64,000 bases of DNA from [Phialemoniopsis] sp. UDSM-2020 (taxonomy: Eukaryota > Ascomycota > Sordariomycetes > Thyridiales > Thyridiaceae): the NCBI GenBank assembly GCA_018873225.1, contig JAEILZ010000001.1, forward strand, positions 2,480,001 to 2,544,000, in the 5' to 3' direction. Made by a program: the position numbers and the translations under genes. The notes beneath the pieces are model-generated. The model had not been told where the DNA came from and did not search any database. It saw only the letters and a list, made by a program, of their open reading frames with translations. The first letter of the stretch is position 1. The number at the start of each line of letters is the position of its first letter. Below are positions 21,600 through 32,600 of this stretch, piece after piece.

Positions 21600-22701
21600 A
21601 TGGCTCAAACACCAGCGAAATACCTCAGCGGGGATGCATCCGCCACCAAGGAGTTCCTGGACAAGTTCGATGTATGTGTATACCTGGTTCATCTCAGTTT
21701 GATGCACATTGAGCTGACAGAAATTGGTAGACCTTTCTTATCGACTGTGATGGTATGTTCATGCTGTGGTTGACCAGCTACCAAACAACACTCTGACCCA
21801 ATTTAGGAGTTCTCTGGTCGGGCGACCATGTCTTTGACGGTATACCTCAGACTATTGAGTTTCTGAGGTCTCAAGGTGAGATCTGTGCCAATGGTCCCAG
21901 CATCCTTCCGGAATAGTCCAGTTCTCACATCTTGTAACAGGCAAGAGGACTGTTTTTGTCACAAACAACTCCACCAAGTCCCGAGAAGAGTATCTGAAGA
22001 AACTCGAGTCAAAGGAGATTCCGAGCGGAGTTGAAGACATCTTTTGTTCTGCTTATTCTGCAGCCATCTACATCTCCCGCATTCTCAAGCTGCCGGCCCC
22101 GAAGAACAAGGTATATGTCATCGGCGAGGCCGGCATCGAGCACGAGCTGAGAAGTGAGAATGTCCCCTTCATTGGTGGTACAGATCCCGCTTATAGAAAG
22201 GACATGGAACCGGAGGATTGGCAGGGCATCGCGGATGGCTCCTTGTTGGATCCCGACGTGGGCGTTGTGCTAGCCGGCCTCGACTTCCACATCAACTACT
22301 ACAAGATCTCAATGGGCTACCAATACCTGAAAAGAGGGGCAGTGTTCCTTGCTACAAATCTCGACAGCACGTTGCCATTGAGCAAAAACTTCTTCCCCGG
22401 AGCCGGCTCTATCATGGTACCTCTGATCAATATGACTGGTCAACAACCCCTTGCGCTGGGGAAGCCGAGCCAGGCCATGATGGATGCCGTCGAGGGCAAG
22501 TTCCAGTTGGATCGTTCCAGGACCTGCATGATCGGCGACAGACTCGACACAGACATCAAGTTCGGCATTCAAGGAAAGCTTGGAGGCACTTTAGCCGTCC
22601 TAACTGGTGTAAACAAGAAGGAGGACTGGGAGAAAGAAGATGCAGTTGCTGCTCCGGCATTCTACGTTGACACATTGAGCGATCTCCAAGCCGGTCAATA
22701 A
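21600..22701 (+). CDS. PHO13: PHO13-type HAD phosphatase (phosphoglycolate/4-nitrophenyl phosphatase)
   Basis: Four exons, 21600..21671, 21731..21752, 21807..21875 and 21941..22701, encode 307 residues (yeast Pho13 is about 312). Introns are 59, 54 and 65 bp. The 22-bp second exon carries the catalytic pair: D29 (nucleophile) and D31 (acid/base) of FLIDCDGVLW. Motif II is VTNNSTKSREEY, the motif III lysine lies in GKPSQAMMDAV, and motif IV is CMIGDRLDTDIKFG. The middle is a C2-type cap. Enzymes of this class remove toxic side products such as 2-phosphoglycolate and 4-phosphoerythronate. It lies next to 6PGL, which also acts on sugar phosphates, but the two are 2.6 kb apart and I infer no co-regulation. 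Confidence 0.93.
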
Positions 22702-22841
22702 TACAATATAGAGCTCAAAGACAGTCAAAGGAGACACCAAAGTCTAGACAATAGAGTAGAGAAACTTGCGCATACCTACTAAAGACTCAGACAAGAGTCC
22801 GATGCCAAGTCCACAGACCATCTCTGTGCATCTTGCCGGCC

Positions 22842-23003
22842 AAGTGGGTGTCAGAAAGGTTGACGGTGTTGGATCAATCTCTACCTATTTACTAACAAGC
22901 TGAATGATCCATATGCGCTTAGGTAGTGGGATAATCCTGGGTGACCAGTTATGGATTGAGGTAGATTGAGAAGGCAAACCGTCAACTAATCTGTCACCCA
23001 CTT
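22842..23003 (+). mobile_element. MITE-like element, intact copy (162 bp)
   Basis: The element has 26-bp terminal inverted repeats, AAGTGGGTGTCAGA... at 22842-22867 and its complement at 22978-23003, with 22 of 26 positions pairing. It is flanked directly by GCCGGCC on both sides (22835-22841 and 23004-23010), the apparent target duplication. There is no coding capacity. The interior aligns along its length with the copy at 45207 (shared CTGAATGATC, AGGTAGTGGGA, TGACCAG, GAGGTAG). The transposase source is not in the window, so the superfamily is open. A target duplication of 7 to 8 bp would suit a hAT-like origin. Confidence 0.8.
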
Positions 23004-25065
23004 GCCGGCCACGAAACAGTGCCCAGACCGGCTTTCTCCCGTTCTTTGCAGCTTCGAGCTTCGCTTCAGGTACTAGTAGCCAATAGCGCCAAGAAGTCTA
23101 CCACACCTTTTTCTCACACTGATCGAAAGGCCGTGGTAACAAGAGAGAAAAAAAGCATGGATGCCACGACAGCTGAGAGTCGAGGAATGCGCCGCCAGAG
23201 ACTGTGGCTTTGGCAAAGGATGGCTTACAAGCTCCCCAGCCTCTTTCGTGAACACCTGCAGTGCAACGCTTGAAGACACATTGCAACGATTCGTACCCAT
23301 GCAGTGACTGGACTCTGCATGACTTTTAGTCTGGTTTTTTCTTTGCTTCTTGTCAGTGTGGGCGGATGTCAGCTTGCCTCTTTTTGTCATGGCACAGCGG
23401 GCAGCGGCTGCGCCTGCGGGGTTGCACAGGGCCAATGGTTGGACACAGCGACCCCTACAGCCCGTGGTGTGAACCCTGTTTCCAGGGATCTCCAGGGGTC
23501 TTGGAGACCCTTAATCAGTGTTGTGACGACATAGGCTAGCATCGGTCACTAATGGGCCCTTCTCGACCCTGCGGCCCTGTTCTCCAGGGCCTTCCAGACC
23601 CTGGCCATCGATTGGACCAGACCTTTCAAGCCTGTCCCAAAGCATCCGTGCCAACCTGACGATGCGAGCCGGGTCCCCTACCCGCCAAGTTTTGCAAACG
23701 ACGAGCGAAATCTCTTTACGGACTACTCACCCTCCGAGCACGTACAAGACCTGAACCGGCCGGTGGTCATCCTCTTTGGGTAATTATTAATTACAAGTAC
23801 TCAAGTACTCGCCAGGAGAATGAGTGACGACACTGCTCCCCACTTCCTCGACGAGACCCGCCAGGCTCGGGCCATGAAATGCTTGCAACCAAGACCGCAT
23901 CTGCATTAGATTCCAGCACATTCCTCCGAGGGTGACAACAAGGACCAGGGTGAGGGGCGCAGGCGCCTGCCCGATGACATGACTGCCCGGCCGAGACGCT
24001 CACTGACCTCACTGATGCAGGATGCTTGTCGATATGTGCATGCGGGCGCTGCCGACCAACCGGTCAAGGCTACGGCTTCGATCGACAGGAGAATTGTGGT
24101 CTAGGGCTGCTACCTAAACAAGACAAGGAAGATGCTTCATAATTCTTCAACGTCTGACGAGTCGCAGGGATCCGGACCAGCTTCCAGCTCAGCCAACGGA
24201 CTGACCCGAATCCGAGACATTCTTAACTCGCTGAATCACGACGCACGCACTTCACCAAGCCAAGTAGAGAAAAAGGGTCATCGCGCCTCGACGTACGGAG
24301 AATAGACTGTCTATTACCGACAGCGTAGCGCGTTGCTTTAGTGTCGATGGGGAGGAACCGGCCGGCGGGACCCCCCATCCATCCATCCTATCCCATCCTA
24401 TCCCACCTGTAAAAGGGACGAGGAGCAAAATTGACGGCGAGGAGGTGTGGGACAGCCCGGGACAGGGTCTTCTCACTAGCGGAAGAAACTTTATCGTGTG
24501 CGTGAAAGGTAACCAGACCGATGTGAACCCCTCGTTAGTAACGTTAGAGGGGCAGCGTTGGCCGTGCTTTTCCTTCTCTCTGCTTCCACTCCTTTTCTGC
24601 CTGTCTGGACGACACAACCCTGCTTTCCTCGTGGCGCCCTGTCTTCTTGTGCCGCCGCGAAGACAGAAGGGGGAATAAACGGTCAGAATTAGAGGAAGCC
24701 GGGCTGCCAAAAACCTTCCCCCCAAACAGGCAAAACCTGAGAAAATCAGGGTTGGTCTGCCTCGTGGCACCGCTGACGGCCTTCTGCCCCTCGTGCTCTT
24801 GGACCCTTTGAGACCCTCAATACCCTAGACCGCCGTCATTTTGACCTTTTCATTTTTCTTCTTCTTTAATTTCCCTCCCCAAGGCTTTACTGGCCATAGT
24901 GGCGCTACTGCTTGTTTGCTGCGCGTGAAGGGTAGAGAGCGAGAGAGAGCTATCGTGCGGTCCTTTTCCCCCAACAACCACCCACTACGTGCTCCCCCCC
25001 TGCCCGTCCCGTCTGTCGCTACCACACTTGAGTTGTCTGGGCTGGATGCCGCTGTCATCTGGGCG

Positions 25066-25072
25066 TATATAT
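25066..25072 (+). promoter_or_regulatory. TATA-like box of the SET/MYND gene
   Basis: TATATAT 125 bp upstream of the ATG, preceded by a CT-rich stretch. If used, transcription would start near 25100 and the leader would contain two out-of-frame ATGs (25129 and 25142). Confidence 0.4.
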
Positions 25073-25196
25073 GCTCTAGAAACAGCTACCAGGCTCGTTG
25101 CGGTCATCCTGGCTGTCTAGACCGGTCCATGCCGTCCCGATATGACAACGATCTTCGCCCCAACACCTCACCCTCTTCGCCGCCACCTGCACTACT

Positions 25197-26876
25197 ATGG
25201 ACGACTCAGCAGACGAGACCGACCCCCGCATAGCTGCTTTACTTGAGCGTCGCCAGCAGTTGACAGATGCTTTAGCAATCTCTCCTTATGACCTCATTCT
25301 CTACCTAGAGCGTGCTGTAGTCTATGCCGATCTAGCATATCCCGACCTTGCCGCTGGCGATGCTTATCGGTCATTACTGCTGACCGACGAGGTTCGCGAT
25401 GAGGATTTTGAGTATCACCAACAGGCCGTAGATGCCCTCACGGCGTACTCTAGCGAACCCTTTCCCGACGTGCTCCAGTACGGCACGCTTAGAAGCGGGC
25501 TATCTGATCTGGCCGATGGCCACGGTGCTGACGGCGAGGAGATCCATCTCAAGATTGCGGCCGTAGCATCTATACGATGCTTTCAGATTCTCTCTTTGAG
25601 CCTGCTCTTGTGCGGTTGTCTGAAAAGTGCCTACACCTTTTGCGAACGAGGTCTGGACGCTGCCCCCAACAACCAGGAGCTGCTCAACACGCAGGGCTAC
25701 ATCGAGACGGTCGCGAACCGAAGACTACGGCAGGACAAGTTCAACGCCAACGACCTCCCAGATAGCGGCGTCGTGCGCCGAGAGGTTTATCCTTGGAACA
25801 CGCACGAACCAGATCGATTCTCGGACGAGTCTCTGGCCTTTCTGAACGGAGAACTGGCCAGCATGGCCCCCAAGTGCGCAGTACAGGTATCGGAGCTTCC
25901 CGTCCTCTTGGAGAATGCGAGCGAGACGGACGGATATGATATCATACCGACATGTCATCAACTCGGACTCTTCGCGACGGAGGATATTGAAGCTGGGGAG
26001 ACGGTGTTGCAAGAGTACTCTCTCCTGACGGCTAACAACAGGCACAAAGAGTCAACATGCGATGCATGTGGTACGCAGCTCCCGCCTCTCGATGCCAACT
26101 CAACCGCCGTCAACTGCCCAGAGTGCTACGATACCGTCTTCTGCGACGACTTTTGCTTTCAAAAAGCCCAAGAGCTCTATCACCCAGCCATCTGTGACAA
26201 AGAGGTCGATTCCATAGCCAAAGACCCCGAAGCCAAGGACTCCGATGAGTCGCTGTATCTCCTTCTGCTTGCACGGCTTCTCGCCATGTCCAGCCACCAG
26301 GAGGTCCATCCTCTAGAGGTCAAGGAGATCAAGTACATTTGGGGAGATTTCCTTCCTTCCGACTCCAACGCCATCGATTTATCTCCCAATGCCGGGCCTC
26401 CACCCGAGTGGACACTGCCTTTCTCCTTCAAGTATAACATCGAGACACCGTTGCACATACTGGAGAAGATGGACATCGACATCTTTGCAACCCTTGCGGA
26501 GCACGATGTGTGGGTGTTCAACACTTGTTACTCCAAGTTCAGGGGGACAGCTTCTGCAAGAAAAACTCGGTCGGACGGCAGGCCAGATGTGGCAGCAGTA
26601 CACCCTTTCTGGTGCCTGGCAAACCACGACTGCGATCCCAATGTGACCTGGGAGTGGGGCGGGCGGATGCGCCTCTGGGCACGGGAGAAACGGGTCATTG
26701 GGGGCCGGCCTGCGGGGATCAAGGCGGGCGAGGAGATTCTGAACCATTACTGCGATGTGGACCTGCCAGTACAGGAGCGGAGAGAATGGGCGAAAGGCAG
26801 CCTCGGTGGATGGTGCATGTGCCAGCGGTGCAGAGACGAGGCTTCAGGTGCGGTCAACGGCGGAGGAGCTCACTGA
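25197..26876 (+). CDS. SET and MYND domain protein (SMYD-like methyltransferase)
   Basis: A single exon of 559 residues. Residues 1 to about 175 are helical and TPR-like (YLERAVVYADLAYPDLAAGDAYRSLLL; SAYTFCERGLDAAPNNQELL). The SET core starts near residue 250 (GLFATEDIEAGETVL). It is interrupted by a MYND-type zinc finger from C288 (CDACG, CPEC, CDDFC, then H and C). SET resumes with WVFNTCYSKFRG, NHDCDPNV near residue 476 (the NHxCxPN cofactor site) and GEEILNHYCD. The post-SET module is WCMCQRC (C-x-C-x2-C). It should be a protein lysine methyltransferase, and the target is unknown. A 34-codon upstream frame starting at 25129 overlaps the start out of frame. Confidence 0.88.
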   Translation: MDDSADETDPRIAALLERRQQLTDALAISPYDLILYLERAVVYADLAYPDLAAGDAYRSLLLTDEVRDEDFEYHQQAVDALTAYSSEPFPDVLQYGTLRSGLSDLADGHGADGEEIHLKIAAVASIRCFQILSLSLLLCGCLKSAYTFCERGLDAAPNNQELLNTQGYIETVANRRLRQDKFNANDLPDSGVVRREVYPWNTHEPDRFSDESLAFLNGELASMAPKCAVQVSELPVLLENASETDGYDIIPTCHQLGLFATEDIEAGETVLQEYSLLTANNRHKESTCDACGTQLPPLDANSTAVNCPECYDTVFCDDFCFQKAQELYHPAICDKEVDSIAKDPEAKDSDESLYLLLLARLLAMSSHQEVHPLEVKEIKYIWGDFLPSDSNAIDLSPNAGPPPEWTLPFSFKYNIETPLHILEKMDIDIFATLAEHDVWVFNTCYSKFRGTASARKTRSDGRPDVAAVHPFWCLANHDCDPNVTWEWGGRMRLWAREKRVIGGRPAGIKAGEEILNHYCDVDLPVQERREWAKGSLGGWCMCQRCRDEASGAVNGGGAH

Positions 26877-27592
26877 GACACTCTGCGCGACGGCATCACT
26901 GTTCGAGGACGATGTTGAAAATCGAGTCGCTGAATTAGCGAGGGTGGATCGACTCGTCTCACCATGTTATCAGACATGCGAGACTGAACGATGCTTATGA
27001 CTAGCGCAGGAGTTTTTAGATGGGGAGTCTGGGAAGATACCATTATCTTTTTTTTGACTTGAAGCGCCAGGAGTCTTTCTGTTCATTATGGCGTCCCGGT
27101 ACGCACGCGCAAAGGGAATGCGGAGGAACAGAATACGCATTCACAAGAAAAGGGGTAGCTCATCCGATTCAGGAGGGACCAGTGGAAGAAGAGAGAGAGA
27201 TGCAAGCCTCGTCGGCGAAAAGGGAAACAGAACGACGACGACAACAGAAGTCTACGACGAAAGATGAAACGAGCAAGAGGTATCAGACCTTTGCATACAC
27301 ACGCACGCACGTACATACATGATTACGTCAAACCCCTTTTATTGGAGGAAAAGAGATATCCTGGGCATCAAACGTGGCCTTGTTGGAGAGCCTCGTTGTC
27401 ACATTCTACTAAACCAAGCAACAATAATACCACTGATAGCATACGAAATACCACAAATTTTTGAAGTTCATGATTCTGTTTTCATTTGAGAATATGCTCT
27501 GTGAGGTGGCCTGGTCGAGGTTTCCTCGAGTTTGCCACCTCTTGTACAAACATCGCCATGCCAAACTCAGACGAAGAACACGTCGTATCGAC
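26877..27592. other. Convergent 3' region between SET and TPT1 genes
   Basis: 716 bp with A-rich and GA-rich stretches (about 27190-27250) and a CA-rich patch near 27295-27318. Probably two 3' UTRs. No gene is seen. Confidence 0.5.
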
Positions 27593-28619
27593 TTAAGCTC
27601 CCCGGCCACGCCCACCACCACCCCTTCCTCGACCCCCGCCGCCGCCGCCACCCCTCTGCTTTCCATGAGGCACCACGACCTTCAACCCCGATGGCAGATC
27701 CGCAACCCACTCGCCGTCCCTCCACAGGACCCCTACCCCCGTGCCCTCCCGACCCCTGACCTCCTTGAAGTACTTGCTCGGCACCAACCCCTGCTCCTCG
27801 TCCCCGGCGCACAAGATGACACCGTTCGCACTGCGCCACCACGTCAGCGCCCCGTCCTCGATGCTACGCGCCACGTCGACGTAGACGAGCAGCTCGGCGT
27901 CGCGCCGCATGCCGCTGACGACCGCATCGGGGCCGGTGCCCCCGGCAGGCAGGCCCGTCGCGCAGTGCACGTGCGTGCGCGTCATGGGCTTCAGGCCGCC
28001 GGACTCGACGATGCGCGGCCAAAAGGCGAAATAGGTGCCGTGGACGACGGTGGCCGGTACCGTCGCGGCTTCGAGGCGCTCGAGGTGGGAGTCGGACTCG
28101 AGGCGGATCGAGTGGCCCTGGTTGGCGCGGATGAGGAAGTCGGCCGGGTCCTGCGAGAAGGCGAGGTCCTGGTCCACGTCATCGCCGCCGCTGGTTGCAG
28201 TGGCGCGGGGCTTGAGCGTGAAGCGCTGCTTGTCGTTTGTGGTGACGAGGCTGCGGATCTCGTCGAGGGTGGGCGAGAGGTTGCGCAGGGGCGCCCATTG
28301 CATCTGTTGGCTGATTGTTAGAAATGTCTGTTGCTATTTTAACTGATAGGAAGGGTTTAGTGTAGGTGTTACTGACCACCCTGTCCAGCGGTGCGAAGCC
28401 TTCGTTGTCGAGCTTGATGCCCGCGTTCTCAGCCTGATGCCGGAGCAGGCGCGACAACGTCTTGGAGATTGTCGTCTCACGGTTCCGGCTGTTGCCTCCG
28501 CCAGCGCCACCACCACCACCACCACCACGAAATCGCGATCCTCCCCGACCCCTACGGTTGCCACCGTGGGAACCAGACGTGAGTCTATCTTGCAGCCTAT
28601 CGGCTTGGTCTTGATCCAT
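27593..28619 (-). CDS. TPT1: tRNA 2'-phosphotransferase TPT1
   Basis: Two exons, 28619..28377 and 28303..27593, encode 317 residues. The enzyme removes the splice-junction 2'-phosphate from ligated tRNA, using NAD+ and producing ADP-ribose 1'',2''-cyclic phosphate. The catalytic pair R60-H61 is in SRLLRHQAE. The NAD site motif is IRANQGHS, followed by TRTHVHCA and MRRDAELLVYVDV, where the third conserved Arg is expected. Both ends carry Gly/Arg-rich tails (GGNRRGRGGSRFRGGG at the N-terminus; an RGRGGGG-type tail at the C-terminus), which the yeast enzyme lacks. The 73-bp intron needs the uncommon donor GTCAGT to give PLDRVMQWAPL, which aligns gap-free with the family. GTGGTC one codon earlier would lose the Val. 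Confidence 0.9.
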
Positions 28620-29671
28620 GATCCTCTGTAGGTTGCCGAGTTTGAGCTTGGTTGATGTTGGTAGAAAGGTGAGAAGAGAATGCCGAGAACGTAGATTGAT
28701 AGACTTTCTTGGTGGTCGCCAAAGTCTGGCTAGATAGCGCCGCAGCCTGAAATTTGGTATGCGAATAATTCTTGATTTGATTGTGAGAAATTGATGGGCA
28801 GGATGGTGGTGACGTTGGGCGAGTGTGGTTGTTATATGAGTTGGGCTGTGAGTTTTGAGCTGAACTCATATGAGTGATGGATGAGCTGAGTTTTAGGCGT
28901 GGGTTGGTTCGCTTGGCTTTTTTTTCAGCCAACTTATAAGTGGAAAAGGCGCAGCTCGCCGGCCTGAGTCACTTGGGCCACAGTGCATCGACCGCAGAGG
29001 CAACACAATGGAATTATACGGATGAACTGCACTCTTGCTATTAGGAAGCTACTTGTATTGTAACTAGTGAAAGGTACTATTTAGCAGTACATGTCATTCC
29101 TTCGAATTGGATATTTACCTACAGCTACGTAAGACAGTAAGCAACACAACAGAGACACATTCGGATTTACGATACAAAGTCATCACCGTGCAGACCGAGG
29201 CGAAAGTTTTTCAAGAATTGAATACAATTCGTTGTATTGTACACTATATCAACATCTCCCCCTTCGGCGGTATTGAGAATTGGCTGATCATGGACGTTCG
29301 TATACCAGCAAACCCGCGCTCCCCCTTGTAGAAAAGAATGAACAACAAAAAGAAATAGAACTAAAATTCCGACGAGTGGCTCGAGTCGTTAGGGCGTTTC
29401 GCCAAAAAGGAGGAACGCCATCTTCAATGATAAACAGGGTGTTTTGTTTTCTTTCATGAAGCCATGCATGCCTTTCCCCGTAAGGATATGTGGTGGTTCG
29501 TATGTACACAAAAAATAACGCCCTGCGTGACACAAATAAACTAGGAAAAAACGGATCTATTGGTACATTCGTCGGACACCATCGAGAAGTCATGGGAGAA
29601 TCGAAGACGTCGTTAAGGCGTTGGAGAAATAATAATGGTGCTTCGTGGGTATGTTGGGATGTTGTGCCTCA
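28620..29671. other. Intergenic region upstream of TPT1
   Basis: 1.05 kb, A/T-richer than its surroundings. It holds the TPT1 leader/promoter and the 3' UTR of the next minus-strand gene. No gene or repeat is recognised. Confidence 0.45.
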
Positions 29672-32600
29672 TCATCTGTGTGACCCGAGCTGGGACGCCG
29701 TTCCTGACAGGCTGGGAATGGCGCTCTCGCGCCTCCTGGTGATGCTGCTGGTGCGGTTGAGCATAGCCGTTTGGCCGAGCGAGAACTGACGTTGTCCGCG
29801 GTCCTCGGCAAGTTTTTCAGCGACGCTGTTGGTATCTCGATCAGGGGTAGACCGGTCGAGGAACCGTCGTTGAGAAGAGATGGATGGTAAAGCGAGACGG
29901 GATGCGATGGTGGATGACAGAAGCCGTCGCCGAGGCAAGGCTGAGGAGCTTGGTGGGGCGGTTTCGATCGATGGAATAGGCTGTTGGGCTTGCTGCTCGC
30001 GAGGTGTGATCCTTGCCACTTCAGTGGCAGCTCGAGACGGAGCTCGGAACCGGGGGGCGTCGTCCTCATCATCATTGGTTCCTTTTCGTTGACGAAGGAG
30101 CAGTGATGATTTACGGCCGTCCTCGGGTTCTTCAGTTCCCGCACGCCGTGTTCGGAGGAACGTTGATTTTCGGCCTGACTGGTCTTCCGGCTCCTCGGTA
30201 CCGGCGCGTCGACTCCGGGAGATCAGTAAAGAGGATCGACGTCCTGCAGCTTCAGAAGGCGCATTCGGTGACAGGGCAAACCGCGGCGTGGCAATGGCTG
30301 GGGACATGATGATACTCGATCTTCTGTCCTCTATTCTGGTTGCCGCCCTTGGGCTAGTCGCAGATTTTGGTATGACCAGCTCTGTAGGTGGCTGCGGCGG
30401 ACGTCGCACAGGAGGCAGCCCGCTAAAGCTCTTGGTCAGGGTTGGACTTAGTAGAGGTGCGCCTTCTTTTTCGCGTGGAGTCGACACCTGGGGTGTCTTT
30501 TTCTGACCAGCCTCCTCGTTCAGAGCAAGGCAAAGTTCAGTGAGGCTTCGACAAATACTCTCGGCTTTCCTCCTCAGCTGACGGTCTGTCACAGTCGCGG
30601 TACCGCCGACTCCGATCGTGCTTGCCCCGCTCGATATCGGCCCGGGCTGACCAACAGCACCCATCATGTGGGACAAGGACAGTGCTTCCGTAGCTGCCGA
30701 TTCAATAGCACCGTAGACATCGGCACTGAGGTGGGTTTTCACTTTAGACAGCGCAGAGATCAATATAGGTTGTGACTCGCGCTGCGATGATGTTGTGCTG
30801 CCGGCATCTGCCTGAGCCTGGCCTCCGGAGGTACGCTTGGGCGATCCCGACATCGTTGTTGCATTCGTAGTGGCTGTTGCCGGCCTGTCATCGGACGCCC
30901 TCGACATGGCAGCCCCCGAAGTAGGAGGTAGTTTGCCGGTCAGTTCTAGCCGGTGCAGTCGTGATTTGAGATCATCGAGCTCATCCCAGACAGTGGACGG
31001 TGCTGCTGTTGAGGCTGTCGACTCGGTACCTTCCCGACCGTGGTGGCCGTCATGTGCATCGTGCTTGGCCGGATCGGCGCTGCGAGGCACCAAAGGTGAT
31101 GAGTTGTAGTTCTTGGCCAAGCCATATTGCGTTCGATGTGAGCTGGACCGTCCGGGCACCCACGAACCACCCTCCGTCACGGATGATCTTCTCCTCGCAT
31201 ACGTCGACATGCCGTCGAGTGGTGAATCCTGGAATCCGGCGGACCTGGGAGTGCTGGGTGAAGGCCTCGTTGAAGAAACAACCGACCGGGCTGTCCGTGG
31301 CGTCTCGATTCTTGAGACAGCTCGCCGAGCCAACTCTCGCGTTGACTGCTGAGCGGGCGCAACGTCTCTCTGCGTACTTGCCCGCGAATTTTCGCGTTGA
31401 TCGGAGAGCCTCCGCGGTATTTGCGGAGGCGAGGTAGCCTGCGAAGACGGGATAGCTACTGAGAAGGGGCGGCGTTGCGTTGAGCGAATCAAGCGTGTCT
31501 GGAAGGTGGTCAGTTTGTGTTTGATATTAAACCAACGAAGTTATTGATTTGCTGCAGTGTCCCAGCAAACGCGGATGTACGACGAGGAAGTCGAATATTC
31601 CTAGGTGATATCGGCAGACAGCCGAGACAGGCATGCAGTGTACAGCCAAGACACGCCCTACGCATCTGCCATGACGGTAGGGTGGGTTCGCCTTGTGAGA
31701 CCCGAGGAATGGGCGCAAAACGAACTCAACCATTCCATCCATTCTGCTCCAATGGTTCGCACTAGCAAAACCCCGGAATCCCTGAATATTGCAATATTGG
31801 GTTTTTAGGTTACTTACGGCTGGTGTTTGCTCCTCGGCCGGCCTGCTCTGCTCGGGCGCGCGGCGCGTCGAGTCTTCGCGGGCGATGCGCATGAATATAT
31901 CCCCTGTGTTCTCCTCCTGTGCGACGCCGGCCGAATCAGGTGGCGTCATCTGCGAATAATGGTCGTCCGCCCTACCCTCGAGGGCGCGTAGTGTGCGATC
32001 GTGTTGGTCTGCTTCGGACCCATCGTCCGACTCGTCGCGGAGACCGCGCAAATTCATGTCGAGCTGGAGGCTCTTGCGAGAGCCAGAAGAGCGGAAGGAG
32101 CGAATGGGTGGGATGGCGGTACGTCCTGACGAGCCGTCGTTCCTCGGCGGCCGAAATGATACTGGTGGGCGCGACGTGGGCTTCTTCTTGTCATCTGCAG
32201 GCTTGTCTTGAAGAGTTTTGGGTAGAAGCAATTCGCGCTGGCCCTGTGCCCAGTCCTTTGTCGAGGGCGTGCCAGCGCTAGAACGTCTAATTATTGCGGG
32301 CGTCGTCGCATTCGATCGCGGCTCGTGTCCGTCTGAACTGAATGAGGCCGGCGCGCGACGTTGTTTTGATCTCGCGGCAATTGCAGAGGACGAGGGATTT
32401 GTATCAGCGACTGTTCGCTGATCTCTGTCCTTGGATGGCGAGTCAGGGTAGGAAGCGGGTCGCTTGTTCGCAGTAGTGGTATTGGCGGAGGGCGTGATCT
32501 GGGTCGAGGTCGCGGGTGTCTGAACGGTGGACGCGCGAGACCTGTCGGGGCTGGCGGGGGTGTTCAGGGATGCCGATGTCCTGGCCGATGATGAAGCCGA

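Larger units (their letters stand above)
22702..25196. other. 2.5-kb intergenic region with a MITE
   Basis: The 3' UTR of the PHO13-type gene is followed by the MITE at 22842-23003 and then the promoter of the SET gene. Between about 23460 and 23640 there are several short CCCTG/CAGGG inverted pairs. A CCATCC/ATCCC repeat lies at 24376-24410. No gene is supported. Confidence 0.5.

Noticed and set aside
23460..23640. CCCTG/CAGGG pairs as a structured RNA
   Set aside because: The pairs are short and imperfect and do not build one consistent fold by eye.
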